A stretch of 64,000 bases of DNA from Siphonodentalium dalli (GCA_032622095.1 CP136067.1:134791990-134855989), one strand, 5' to 3'; numbered from the stretch's first letter, positions 1 through 12,242 are shown. The notes: generated from the sequence alone by a model not told the origin. Numbers and translations: made by a program.

Positions 1-640
1 CACGGAGCAAATATATTCACATATATTAACTAAATCGCACATTAGGAGTGATATCAAAGAAAATTTGACAAATTTTAGTGATTTATCAATTTTGGCAACC
101 ATTTTGGACGCCATCTTGAATACAGATGCACTTTTTTGGTTGTAATTATATGGCAATCTATATGTTTAAACCTATTGCAAATGTTTGTCAACAAAATCAG
201 CTATTTTCTGGGTAACACTTGGCTTGAATTACAAAATCGATATTTGGTAAAATTTCATAGCATATATATGAATTCACATTTTGACGACATTTTGTAGGAA
301 TAAGACCCAAAATAAGACATATTGTCATGTGCAAATGGTTAGGTGTTCACGTGTATTTAAAATTAAGTTGCTATTAGCCACAGATTTCAAACAACCGTGA
401 ATGTTTTAAGAGAAATGTGTGAAAATTCATCATTTTCCCGAACTTCGGTCGCCATTTTGGCGGCCATCTTGGTTAAATGTGGTCAATTTTTCTGTCAAAG
501 TGAAGCCTGTTATCATAGTATCACAACAGTAGAGAAATATTATATTTCCTACCATAAATTCACTACTAGCTATTAATCAAACTAATTCAGTGCCTACTCT
601 GAAATGTTGGATGGCGGCCATCTTGATGACGTCATAAAAC
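1..640 (-). repeat. Left-edge copy of the ATGGCGGCC-motif repeat family
   Basis: Paired motifs of the type GCCATTTTGGNNGCCATCTTG occur near 100, 447 and 610, the first two about 345 bases apart. That is roughly two periods of the 172-bp unit seen at 57.4-58.4 kb, in inverse orientation. Between the motifs the sequence is AT-rich with no coding signal. I read it as a diverged fragment of the family that dominates 56.7-62.4 kb; the outer limit lies outside the window. Confidence 0.55.
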
Positions 641-830
641 ACCAAGTCGCGACCCCCAGGTGTCTAACATTTGTTTTCTGGTGCCTCAGATATCAAGCAA
701 CATCATGAGCATAGTGGCTATATTTCTTCACAAAATGCACACGGGAGCCAAAAAAATGGACATAAGAGCCTCTACTAATAAGCATTAAAAGATTGTCTTT
801 ATTTTTTTAAAATGCATTTAAAGAGTTTAA

Positions 831-1177
831 ATGGGTACTGTACACTAAATCCGACCATTTATGTGACCATCTCTTTTTATACTCAACAGAATATATGCAA
901 TAAATTAATGAATTTGAGCCATGAATTAGTGCAAAATACATGTGTGTGCTCTATGAACGACGCAAACAAGATGGTTGTTATAATGAAAATGAAAAAATGG
1001 CTGGAGTAATAAATTCATATTCATTATAATTGCCATATGGTTTGTATCGTTCATAGATCACACGAGTATATTTTTGCAATAATTCATGGCTCAAATTCAT
1101 ACATTTGTTGCATATATTCTGTTGAGTATAAAAGGAGATGGTCCCATAAATGGCCGGATTTAGTGTGCAGTACCCCT
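831..1177. mobile_element. Palindromic MITE with TTAA target duplication
   Basis: Bases 831-925 and 1083-1177 are inverted copies (about 95 bp, near 88 percent identical by eye) around a 157-bp centre. The ends read ATGGGTACTG and, reverse-complemented, AGGGGTACTG. They are flanked by TTAA at 827-830 and 1178-1181, the target duplication typical of piggyBac-group elements. There is no transposase inside, so it is a non-autonomous foldback element. Superfamily is inferred from the TTAA only. Confidence 0.65.
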
Positions 1178-1709
1178 TTAAATAGAACCATTATACATGT
1201 ATAAATGGGTGCCCCAAATCCTGATACTCCACTGACATCATGTCTCCTATGTATCACACGGAGAAACAAACCAACCTTATCCGCTATCATTGAGGGGCTG
1301 ACGTGCTATGGGGTATTATATACTATACATAAGATTTCCACGGGATAGACAAGATGGTACGCGCGATGGAATAATGTACTGTATAAATATTAATTTATAT
1401 TTATTGTGTACATACCCATGTATATGTTCTGTTTGCATGCTGCGTGCATTATTGTCTGCACATTTTTTTTTTGCAATAAATGATTGATTGAGCATGAACA
1501 ATTTGAATCTCGGTAAACATGCTATTCTATACCACGGGGACTATTTTCTCACCTCCAACCCACCGACTTCATCTTGGAACAACAAGGTCAATGTGAGATA
1601 GTCCGAGTGTTCACTGCACCGATCGGCTGTTTCAACGGGGCCTGTTTAATGAATAAGAATGTACATTTATCAATATACGTGGTATATACAATATTTAAAG
1701 AATGTAGGA
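1178..1709. other. Stretch without recognised features
   Basis: AT-rich sequence. I see no convincing exon, RNA gene or repeat here. Confidence 0.5.
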
Positions 1710-2095
1710 TAAGCAAAACACCCAAGAACGTGGAGATTTATTTGGGAGAGTGATTCGAGATGTTACACTGTAAAACGAAAGCTTGAAGCAAAACACTCAA
1801 CAACGTGGATATTTATTTGGAAGAGTGGTTCGCGACGTTTCACTGTAAAACGAAAGCTTGAAGCAAAGCACTCAACAACGTGGAGATTTATTTGGGAGAG
1901 TGATTCGAGAAGTTCCACTGTAAAACGAAAGCTTGAAGCAAAACACTCAACAACGTGGAGATTTATTTGGGAGAGTGATTCGAGACGTTCTACTGTAAAA
2001 CGAAAGCTTGAAGCAAAACACTCAACAACGTGGAGATTTATTTGGGAGAGTGATTCGCGACGTTCCACTGTAAAACGTAAGCTTGATTGTCGAGG
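1710..2095. repeat. 75-bp tandem repeat, about five copies
   Basis: A unit starting GCTTGAAGCAAAACACTCAA recurs with a period of exactly 75 bases (for example 1781 and 1856), with only scattered substitutions. Because 75 is a multiple of three, one minus-strand frame stays open for 114 codons as a 25-residue repeat. That is a consequence of the period and not evidence of coding. Confidence 0.9.
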
Positions 2096-4339
2096 ATTAG
2101 CCAACATTCGCAGCAGAACACACCATGAATGCGCAACAAAATTGCTGCTTTTGTCAGTCGGTGACGGACAAGGCAGGTCTAACAGTCTCGATCCGAAACA
2201 CGGAAACAGGAAGTGACAAGAAAGCTGATTCTTCGTTTACTCGCTGACTAGGCTTCAAATTGTTACAATCGTGCCCTGATTTTTGGTAAAGCACACCAAT
2301 CCCAAGCCTGGCGAAGGAATAGTTAAGTGATTACCCCATTGTTAGGCACACGCAACTCATAACAGACAAATAGCATAGTTTCGGACATATCTATTCACAT
2401 TCAACGGCGATACATTCATGTTAATTACGTTGTTGGGCGTGGCTAACCGGCTATTGTGTCCAATCGCGGCCAGCGCAAGGATTGTGCGTCGTGGTCAAAA
2501 TACGCTCAAAGGCACATTTCCAGTTGATTGTATTATGTGGGATCAATTGTGCTCAAAGTCGGTCAAAGCACGCGAATAGTTCTGTACCAGAATAAATCTC
2601 GTCTTCGACTCGATTGATTCTGGTAAAGAACAATTCTTGTGCTCTAACCCTTACTTTGCGAAGATATCGCGTGTGTTCAGTCGCTACACAGTTGGTAGAT
2701 ACATACACTACCCGGAGTTATCAAGCTGTGGCAAAAAATATTTTTGTTATGTTATTCATACTTTTACGCATGTTTTGTTCAAGAAGGGCTATGTTTCAGT
2801 TTGGCATATTACCCGAGTCGATCAGTTGATTTTATAAAGAGGCTACTGCCCACATAAATAAGTAGTATTATGAGTGCCCACCCACCACCCCATCCCGCAA
2901 CCCATAGTATCTTAAGCGCCACAGGCGCCCGTATAGAGGCTACTGCCCACATAAATAAGTAGTATTATGAGTCTTCGACTCGATTGATTCTGGTAAAGAA
3001 CAATTCTTGTGTTCTAACCCTAATTACTTATAAGCTAAATATCAGCTTGTTGACATTACAATAGTATGGGCTCTCATTGGTCGAGCTAGGTGTTACCAGA
3101 AATGGGAATTTCCATAATTAATATAGCCTATAGTTATTCTAATTTCATGATTCGGTTGTTGCGGCTGTGAATATAAGGTGCATTTTCCTCATGCTACCAA
3201 AACTTAGTGGCACAGGGTGTTTAATGTTGCACCAGCGCAGCCCCCATCATGAAAGTGATAAGAGCCCATAATACAATGCATCACCGCGACACACGTCACA
3301 CACCGTGTATTTTCTTATTGTGTTCACGTTCTCGTTAAACTAGTTTTATTATTTGAATTCTATTCAATATACATGTATATGGACGACAGAAAGACGACAC
3401 AACTGGCCATGTCACTCTTGTACACTCTAGATTATATATATCACGAACCTTCTATATATTCAACGGAAATCGCATCGCCATTATAAAATGTTACATATCC
3501 ACTTCATGTTGCACATTTTATAATTGCCAGTTCTGCTCTCGTACGTGATAGGAAGGATAACTCTAGACTTTTCTAATAAGGGTTTATTGCACCAAGGTGC
3601 TTTCTAATCTCGTCCAACATTGACATTAATACCATAGCAACCACTTAACAATTGGATGACGTGGTGGCAGTGGTGGGATTATTGTCGATTTTGGACTTGA
3701 CTGGTCAACAAATGAACTTCTCTGATATCTTCCCAGCAGCACACTGTATTGGGCTACATAATCACAATCCAAGTGCTCAATCAAAAGCTCCGCAATTTTA
3801 CACCCACTTCAGTCACACCTGAACATGATCACATACAGAACAGAACTTTGTCATCAGTGCCTTGAATATGTCTACAATTTCCGTAACTTGTCAATTTAGT
3901 GGTGATTAACAGTTTGAACAAGTCAATGTCACAAAGAGGGTACATACTAAACTACTATAACTATAAGCGAATATATATACGATATGCACTAATCGAACTA
4001 CACCGGGAAACAGCATGGACGTGGTTAATAAACACATTAAAAGAGTTAACTTAGTACATCTTGAGGCTAATAACAATAATCACATTCTATTGGATAATAT
4101 GTTTCCCGCCCATGTACTCTTTTATGCCGGGTAGCACATGGTACGCTCTTTCTCTCTACATATTCTCCATTGTGGGTGGGGCGATGACCACCTTGCAATT
4201 TCTAACTTCACACCCTTGAATCATACCAAACTCACATGTTCGCGAATTTCCATTGCCCCCCCCCCCCCCTTTGTGTTGGAATTTCCAACTGGCACCTTAA
4301 ACTTTCCAACTGTTGGAATTTCCCACCTGACACCGGGTG
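2096..4339. other. Gene-poor stretch with two short direct repeat pairs
   Basis: No gene is recognisable. Two blocks are duplicated: one of about 40 bp near 2601-2640 and 2968-3010 (contains GGTAAAGAACAATTCTTGTG), and one of about 36 bp at 2840-2876 and 2935-2971 (contains GGCTACTGCCCACATAAATA). This looks like one local duplication with a diverged middle. C-tracts sit at 4258-4269 and 4340-4354. The second is the left edge of the large duplication. Confidence 0.5.
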
Positions 4340-4630
4340 ACCCCCCCCCCCCCCTAAAGGTTGGACAACTTACAACTGATGGCCAGCAGTAGAAATATAT
4401 GCTGATGTTGATCTAAAAAGAACATTTCCCCGAGTAATATTAATTACTCTTCAGGTCAGTTCAGGTCAAAAACCAATGACCCCAATCGATATTCAAGTCA
4501 TTTGTTATGTATACTACGCTCTTTATGTATGTTTTATTGAATGTTATATACCGCTGTGGCATCTGCATTGTATACTGAAATGTGTTACAAAGGCTAAAGC
4601 GACATACCCATCTATATCTATATTTGCGAA

Positions 4631-4665
<35 letters not shown>
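4631..4665 (+). repeat. CTGT microsatellite near the Helitron 5' end
   Basis: About eight uninterrupted CTGT units, 20 bases inside the TC end of the Helitron-like element. Position and motif match the tetranucleotide run described for pearl/HINE-type elements. Confidence 0.95.
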
Positions 4666-4809
4666 GTTCTATAGAAATTCGCAGGGGACCACCTAGATGA
4701 CAAAAAAGGGGTCTAATAGGGGTAACTTTTTACGAGAAAGATAATGGCGAGGGTTAGAATTTTATAAAGTGACGCCGTTGTTGTCAGGGGCAGAAAAGGG
4801 GGAGGGGCA

Positions 4810-6510
4810 GAACACAAATTGTCGCCGATTCCCACCAAACTTATAGATAATCATTCCCATAATATGAGGAATCTAATGGTGTGGTTTAAATATGTCAAAA
4901 GTCGCACCGTTCGCGCCAGGGATGCCCGGAAGGGGAGAGGGGCACCAAAATTGATCAAAATAATTTTAGCGACGAAATCCACCAAATTTATGCACATTCT
5001 TCTGAGATCTTCTCCATGATACAAGGAATCTTATTGCGTGATTTAAAGACGCCAAATTGGTGTCGTTGGGATTACAGATTTTGGGGGCGGTAGGTGGGTA
5101 CTAAAGCTGATAAGAATTGGTTTAGTCGCCGATTGCCACGAAACTTATACAAATTCATCCCATGATATGAGGTGTCTAATGGCATGGCTTAAAGCTGTCA
5201 AACGTGGCGTCATTCGAGTCAGGGGCGCCCTGAAACGGAGAGGGGCACCAAAATTGATACACATTATCTTTAGCGCCAATTGCCACCAAATTGATACACA
5301 TTCTTACCCATGATATGAGGTATATAATCGCGTGACGTCATATTGGTGCTGCTTTGGTGAGAGATGTGGTGGGATGGGGTGATCACTAAATTTGATAAAA
5401 AATTGTTTAGTCGCTTATTAGCACCAAACAAACAAATAATAATATCCATGATATAAAGAGTCCAACCAAATTAAACTTATAAAAAATATGTTTAGTGCCA
5501 ATTACCATCAAACTCATACACGTTCTTCTCAAATGATACAATGAATCAAATATTTGCGAATATCTAGCTTTCTGTGTTCTATATATAACTTTAAGGGTAC
5601 AATCGAGATGGCACCAAGGCGGTCTGACAGGGGTAACGTTTTACGAGTAAGATAATGGTCAGGGTTAAACTTTTCTAAAGTTACGTTGTTGATACGAGGG
5701 ATATAAACGTGTGATTTAGTGCCACCGCACACGCGTAGCCAAATCGTAGCAATCAAGCACTGTTTGATTTTACCAGGAAAATCGTGGCGTGACTTTGGCA
5801 ACGCGCGCGATCGTAGCTGTCACATGACCACTGTCGCACTGGTCATGTTGTAAATACCACGAAAATCGTAGCTGCAAAGATCGCAGCACCGTAGCGTCTG
5901 CGGGCAAGCTACGATTTCTCCACCTACGATTTTCCCCACTTACGATTTTAATCGTAGCGTCTGCGGTGGCACTTAAGACGTGAAATTGGTGCCGTTTGTG
6001 TGAGAGATGCATGGGGGGGGGTAATAAATATGATAAGAATTTGTTTAGTTGCCGAATACCACCAAACTTATATATAATCATCTACATTATATATAGCACG
6101 CATGAGTCTAATATACCTGGTTTATATATTATAAAAGTGGCGCGTTTCAAGTCATGCATGAGGGGAGTTGCACCAAAGTCGATACAAATATATTAATAGC
6201 ACTGATTCCACCAAATTCATGCACGTTCGTATCTAATGATATGATTAATTAAATCACATTTGGGGCCGTTTGGGTATTGGATGGGGAGAGGAGATTCACT
6301 AGCATATATAAGAGTGTTCAATTCGCCGATATCCAACAAAGTTATATATAGTCATCTCCCAGGCCATCTCCATGTCGTTATGAGGAGTGGTTGGCATTCC
6401 AATTTCACAATCTCGACAAAATTTGGTGACCGAATTAAGTCACTTGAACAATTATATCTTTTCAACTGTCATATTTATATGGGGATGGAAATCAGGGCAT
6501 TCCTATAATA
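4810..6510 (+). repeat. Diverged tandem array of about 147-bp units
   Basis: Units open with variants of TTTAGTCGCCGATTGCCACC followed by AAACTTATACACATTCT, CATGATATGAGG and a GGGGCACCAAAATTGAT-like tail. Starts are near 4817, 4968, 5121, 5267, 5406, 5489 (truncated), 6045, 6195 and 6320. Spacing is 140-153 bases where the units are complete. The 5719-5972 MITE interrupts the array. The units form the core of the Helitron-like element. Confidence 0.75.
5719..5972. mobile_element. 254-bp MITE with TTA target duplication, nested in the Helitron
   Basis: The ends GTGCCACCGCA and TGCGGTGGCAC are exact inverted repeats extending imperfectly to about 24 bp. TTA flanks both sides (5716-5718, 5973-5975). 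The interior contains repeated AATCGTAGC words. The 3-bp TTA duplication would fit a PIF/Harbinger-type MITE, which is an inference. It is absent from copy B together with the Helitron. Confidence 0.75.
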
Positions 6511-7195
6511 ATCTAGCAGATACAAAGAAGAAAGCATTAAAAGTATAGTTATATCAATCTATTTATGAGCTACATATATTCATTCAAACTGAGGGACCTT
6601 GAATCGTCAGAGGATAGCATATTAGAATTGACAAGAGCTATGGAAATGTAGTGCAGGCCTGTTCAAAAATAGTGGTCACAGTGTGCAGTCAAATATGGTT
6701 ACTTCTGAGATAAAGGAAAACGCAGTCCGTAGCACATGACTTTTCAGGATCCTCTGACAAGGGTATATCTGCCCGATACAGAGGATTTCTTTCATATAAA
6801 CAATTCAAAATATTGCTGTGTCGGACACATGTAGCTGCTAAATACATGCTTACCATCATTTCTTTTAAACTGAAAATGATTAGCCAGTATATATATAGCA
6901 CCAGAACAGAGGAGCACCTGGACATATCTTTAAGACATCTGTATCTTCATGAAGATGTGATAAATTGGATTGATTGATTGATTGATACATCTCTATGTAA
7001 AACGTAATTGTCGTCTTTTATTGTTTCGAACTAATGTGTTTATGATGTTCATGTTTCATGCTATAACGTCTGAAGTATACGCAGTTGTAAATAAATAAAT
7101 ACTTCTTTATTGTGGGAGGGAATAAACGCGATAAACAAAATTATAATTGCTCCGATCTGACAAGGTGAGCCCTACTTATATTCCAAGTGTAATAA

Positions 7196-7237
7196 TCATG
7201 TAATCATGTAATCATGTAATCATGTAATCATGTTTTG
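7196..7237 (+). repeat. AATCATGT microsatellite
   Basis: About five head-to-tail copies of AATCATGT near the 3' end of the Helitron-like element. A shorter GATT run lies at 6967-6986. Confidence 0.9.
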
Positions 7238-7582
7238 TGATGCCATTTTGATATACAATTTATGAGAATACGTGTACTACTTTGAGAGAAAGAGTATTCT
7301 CTATTCCCACTATATATCCACAGAGGGTTTCACATCACTTTAACCTGTGCAACGCCGGGTAACCCTGCTAGTACATCAATAAAACACACTCAAATTATAT
7401 TCATTTCTTATATTTATATAGCTTCTTATTAATTTTTGTATAAAATAAACTCAACTTATTTTGTTTTCCTAAATCTGGCTGCAGTTTGGATAGTATACCA
7501 TGCATTATACCATGATATTTAGCTCAATATTCTACGTGTGATTTATCGATTGATTAGTCTATGGCCGCTCACTTAAAACACA

Positions 7583-7992
7583 CACTCTAAATCGCGTTGA
7601 ATTTTACCCAACACAATGGTGCATATAGCACGTTGGGTAAATTTTGCCCAATGTTGGGCAATGTTTAGTCAACGCAGGGTAACAATTTACCCAATATTAA
7701 TTTACGGGTACAAAAAAATCGCCCAACGCAAACGGGAAATTACTATTTGTTACCCTACGTTGAGTAAAAACATTGCCCAATATTGTGTAAAATTACAAAA
7801 CGTTCGCGTGGTGCTATACGCACCATTGTGTTGGGTAAAATTTACCCAACGTTCGCGTGGTGCTATATGCACCATTGTGTTGGGTAACATTTACCCAACG
7901 TTCGCGTGGTCCTATATGTACCATTGTGTTGGGTAAAATTTACCCAACGTTCGAGTGGGTTGAGAAAATGTTATCCAATGAGATTTAGAGTG
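7583..7992. mobile_element. MITE with internal 49-bp repeats (copy A)
   Basis: The ends CACTCTAAATC and GATTTAGAGTG are perfect 11-bp inverted repeats flanked by CA on both sides. The interior is full of the small palindrome GGGTAAAATTTACCC, and at 7801-7950 a 49-bp unit starting CGTTCGCGTGGTGC is repeated three times. There is no transposase. A 106-codon open frame at 7616 is produced by the repeats and is not a gene. The same element is at 24239-24648. Confidence 0.7.
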
Positions 7993-8826
7993 CATGCCCA
8001 GTTATTATACTTACCGCTTTTAGTCATATGTAAACAATTTGTGAAGCCGGCTATGTTATATGGTGTATTGTAGTTAGTATGACACAAACGGGCTACGTAA
8101 ATATACATAGATTCGTGTAAAGACCTATATACTCACCACCGATATCGTTGCCGTCAATCTTGGGGTACCAGTGTGTCCGTATGGCTAGCCCACATTGCTC
8201 ATGTGAAGGTGTCCCTAATGCTTTGTGGTAATTGCGCATCATGTTGCGATCCTTCAACGAGAGAACAAAGTAAGGTTGTGTCACACCATATCAGGGATAA
8301 ACCTGAAACAACTAGGTATTGTAGCAATACGATATTTATATTTCATGATCAGATTAATCTGTTTTATCAATGATAATGTAATGAAAGTACATGTAGCTGA
8401 TATAGCAATATATTAATCAACCTAAAGTCTAATCAAGTGAAAACCAGCTAGAAAGTGTGTCACAACAATAGGATTACGAGAAACCATTGGTGCGGTTGAG
8501 AGGTTCAATAAAAACTTAATTCGGATAACACTAAACGGATATCCGGTTATCTACGTGCATATGTGTGTCATCGGCACGCTTCAGTCTGTGTAGAAGATGA
8601 TATCATCACTTTGATTAACTTTCAGGTTACAACGCCTTTAGTGGCTGATGAGGCCGACCAGGGAAAGACAATTCCTTTTTTGTCTTTAGAGCCCATGTGA
8701 AAAGTTGGGATGTCTCTCGTTTGTTTCTCTTGTATGTGGTATGAGAAAGGAACTTATTCTCGGCTAAGTAAAATCCTATCTGCACAGATGCTCTCCAGAC
8801 TGACATTTGAACTATGCTCCAAATTA

Positions 8827-9018
8827 CAGTAATGCCCTAGTTAATCGACTTCTTAACCACAGCAGAATTATGGGTAACTTTTCAGGATTTAGTCGGGTTG
8901 GAAAGCTCTCGGCGGGTGCTTTCCGATGAATGGCAACAAGCCATATTTCCGACTAAATCCCGAAAAGTTACCCATAATTCTGCTGTGGTTAAGAAGTCGA
9001 TTAATTAGGGCATTACTG
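8827..9018. mobile_element. Tc1/mariner-type foldback MITE (copy A, shortened)
   Basis: Flanked by TA at 8825-8826 and 9019-9020. The inverted ends CAGTAATGCCCTA extend for about 75 bp. Compared with copy B, about 20 bp of the left stem (ATATGGCTTGTTGCCATTCG region) are deleted, so only copy B keeps the symmetric hairpin. The TA duplication and CAGT start suggest the Tc1/mariner group. Confidence 0.75.
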
Positions 9019-9139
9019 TAGATAAGCTCACATCTGTCATCTTCATGTCACGTTTGATGGTGTCCTTGGAACGAGGACATGTACGATCTCGTTGTCCAGT
9101 ACCTGACCCAAGTTTGTCATTCGGGATATATAGCCTTGG

Positions 9140-10145
9140 GAATTCGACCATCGTCCATCTTGTACACATGTCCTGGCCATCTGAGTTGGAGTTGGATAGA
9201 TTAGTCCATCGTCCATGTTATATATAAGCTCTAGCCATATGATTCGGCGTTTGGTGGATGCGACCATCGTCCATGTTGTATACATGTCCTGGCCAACTGA
9301 GTCGGAGTTGGATAGATTAGTCCGTCGTCCATGTTGTATATAAGCCCTAGCCATATGATTCGGCGTTTGGTGGATGCGACCATCGTCCGTGTTGTATACA
9401 TGCACGCCGTTGGATAGATTTGACAATCGTCCATGCTGTACACATGTCCTGGCCACCTGAGTCGGCGTTGGATGGGTTCGACCATTGTCCTTGTTGTACA
9501 CACGCCCTAGCCATCTGAGTCAGCGTTGGATATATTCGACCATTGTCCTTGTTGTACACACGCCCTAGCCATCTGAGTCAGCGTTGGATATATTCGACCA
9601 TTGTCGTTGTTGTACACACGCCCTAGCCATCTGAGTCAGCGTTGGATAGATTGACCATTGTTCGTGTTGTAAACACGCCCTAGCCATCTGAGTCGGCGTT
9701 GGATATATTTGACTATCGTCCATGTTGTACACATGTCCTGGCCATATGCGTCGGCGTTGGATGGATTCGACCATCATCTATGTTGTATACACGCCCAAGC
9801 CATCTGAGTCAGCGTTGGATAGATTCGACCATTGTCCGTGTTGTACACACGCCCTAGCCACCTGAGTCAGCGTTGGATAAATTCGACCATTGTCCGTGTT
9901 GTACACACGCCCTAGTCATCTGAGTCGGCGTTGGATAGATTCGACCATCGTTCATTCTATACACATGCCCTAGTCATCTGAGTCGACGTTGGATGGAATC
10001 GACCATCGTCCATGTTGTACACACGCCCTGGCCAGCTGAGTCGGCGTTGGATAGATTCGACCATCGTTCATTCTGTACACATGCCCTAGCCATCTGAGTC
10101 GGCGTTGGATATATTTGTCATCGTCCATGTTGGCGTTGGATGTGT
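9140..10145. repeat. 58-bp minisatellite, copy A (about 17 units)
   Basis: The unit reads roughly GACCATCGTCCATGTTGTAC, then ACACGCCCTAGCCATCTGAG, then TCGGCGTTGGATAGATTC (58 bases). Units are diverged and some are shortened. The open frames over it on the minus strand change frame every unit and cannot be a gene. Confidence 0.92.
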
Positions 10146-12163
10146 ATGCAGAACAAGCTACATGTCGGTGCCTGCTTGTTGCAGCACCTCGGTGTTGGAA
10201 TTTTGTCCTGCCATTTTATTCCTAGCGCATGTCAGTATACGAGTATGATTAAACAGTCACCAATAGCGTACACCATATGCATTGCGTACTGTCGCCTGTT
10301 TGCGTTTGCGGGGAGGCTTCGCAAGAAGTTTCACTTCTAATCACACGTATCAATAGAGTCCATGGCCACCGTGATCTGCGAGGGTCTCGTTTCTCTTCCA
10401 GCTGATGGGTTTCCACAGTCACAAATGTGAGTTTAAGCATACATGTACACGAGATTAGTGGTTTCCCAGAAAGATTCAAGAATCAATTGAATCTTTCGAA
10501 CACCATTAACACATATTAACACAATACATGTGTCTCATGGTTTTTCATCAGAGTTGTGTTCAGCTATATTGATCCATACAAGCGTTAAAAACAGTAAGAT
10601 TACCGATGTTATTACCCCCAAACAACAAAATACACAAACAGGAGAAGCATCTGGTGTTACTCATATTTTATTTGAACGTGTTTTAATAACTAGATTTCAA
10701 TAACATTTATTACATGATCTTACCATTATTCCATTCAATAAACCATTCTATAAATTGTGATGTGCAACGATCGTTGCATAACAGGAAATAGTGCCAAGTT
10801 TACCAAAATGAATGTATTATTGTTCCGCAAACGTGACCTTTGTCTTCCGGTTTGTCGTCTGTTTACGCTATGTCTCAAAATAATATGGGTCCAATAATCT
10901 TCCAACAAACTCTGATGAATGAAGAGTTTGAAAAGTTATTAAATTTTCATTAAATTTACGCCATTACATACGTTCAAGAGTCTTTATTTATCTGGGACTA
11001 TTTCTTTACGCGGACAGACAACGCAAAGTTACGTGAAACGTCACCTCACGCTTCATAGAAGCCAGAAAATTCGTCCAGTAAATTAGGTCTGGACCTCGTC
11101 ACATATTGCAGCTGAAAAATGCATTGTTCTGAAAATAATAATGGTACACAATCCGATTCGATGGTGCCCATATCATCAGATTCCAACAACTTCAACATTT
11201 CATGAAATTCCGCTTCAGCTATCAAAAATCTATTAATTGCCAAAACAAAACAATAATGCTAACCACTGTGAACTATAGTTTAAAATTGCCCAAAAAGTGT
11301 TATATAGATCAACATTTTGTTCAACGCAATTTGGTATCGAGAGTATGTCGGTCGACGGTCGTCGTAAATTTTCCAGGCCGCCAAATATTCGAGGTGTTGA
11401 AAATAACAGAATTAATAACTCGAAATATGATCACTCTGGGCTTTGATGGGTGGGTTCCTCGATTCAAATCTAATGTGTTTTACCCCCCGAAACGAAGAAA
11501 TAGTAACAAAGGGATAAATCGGATTATGCATATTTAACATATTTCTTGTCTCAGTTCGTGGGAAGTAGTTCGCAATTACATAATATCTTGTTGACTGATT
11601 TCTGGCACACAATTGTTTTATACACCCGAAGCAGGAAAACAGTTCCAGGAAGAGATATAACACCATTAACCCATTCTTTACTGAAAACTCATTGGTGAGT
11701 AGTCGTCCTAGAAAATGTTCATATAATAAGTTCAACAAACAGCCATATTTGCTGAATGTATTACCTGAACATTTCCCTCCAACAACTTGGACTCCTTCTG
11801 CACTTTTATTATCTGTCGTCTGCTTATTTTCCCTGAACATTCATTCATATTAGATGAACAATATACCATTCCAATGTATACTGTTGTAATTGAGTGGGTT
11901 AATCCATTTAGTGTAGAAAGGGTGAACGTAACTATATACAAGAGGATAATTATACGTAACTAAAATCTTACCTCTGGACAAAAATTTAATGAGATCATAT
12001 CAAAGACACGGTACGCTAGTTTGGTCGCTTCCTTGTTGAATTCTCTGAAAGTTTCCTCGAATTTCTCAGCTTCGTGTGGCCAAGTCTGCAAAAAGTAATT
12101 TAAAATACGTTTTCAGTCCAGCTGTCCTAAATCCTGATCAAAATCAAATGGTAAAGATACAAG
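10146..12163. other. Duplicated non-coding stretch, copy A (counterpart 30890-32912)
   Basis: No gene recognised. About 11400-11520 (and 32150-32270) resembles, in diverged form, the right half of the TTAA-flanked foldback element of 47321-47723: both contain a CTTTGATGGGTGGNTTCCTC block followed by a TTTTACCCC block. This suggests an old half-element. The 111- and 142-codon open frames here overlap each other on opposite strands and resemble nothing I know. Confidence 0.5.
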
Positions 12164-12242
12164 AGCGTAGAGTCGTCACATCATTTTAGTTAGTAATCTT
12201 TTTAAACAGATTACTAACTAAAATGATGTGGCGCTCTACGCT
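12164..12242 (+). other. Perfect-stem hairpin, 79 nt (copy A)
   Basis: Left arm AGCGTAGAG...TAGTAATCT (12164-12199) pairs with 12208-12242 around an 8-nt loop TTTTAAAC. There is one bulged base and one mismatch in about 35 pairs. Size and loop resemble a miRNA precursor, or a minimal foldback element. No expression evidence is available. Confidence 0.5.

Larger units (their letters stand above)
4611..7371 (+). mobile_element. Non-autonomous Helitron-like element (HINE/pearl-type layout)
   Basis: The insertion begins TCTATATC and ends CCCTGCTAG, and lies between A (4610) and T (7372). The empty site is present in copy B as A24027/T24028. 5' TC, 3' CTAG, insertion between A and T and no target duplication are the Helitron signature. 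A GC-rich stretch with GGGTAACCC sits just before CTAG where the 3' hairpin is expected, but the stem is weak. Inside are a (CTGT)n microsatellite close to the 5' end, a diverged array of about 147-bp units, a nested MITE and an AATCATGT microsatellite. This layout recalls bivalve pearl and HINE elements. There is no Rep/helicase gene. Confidence 0.82.

Noticed and set aside
7616-7936. A 106-codon open frame in the GGGTAAAATTTACCC region
   Set aside because: It lies entirely inside a MITE made of palindromic subrepeats; copy B shortens it to 79 codons.
9043-9501. A 152-codon minus-strand frame over the 58-bp array as a gene
   Set aside because: 58 is not a multiple of three, so the protein changes frame each unit. 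Substitutions in copy B alter the limits.
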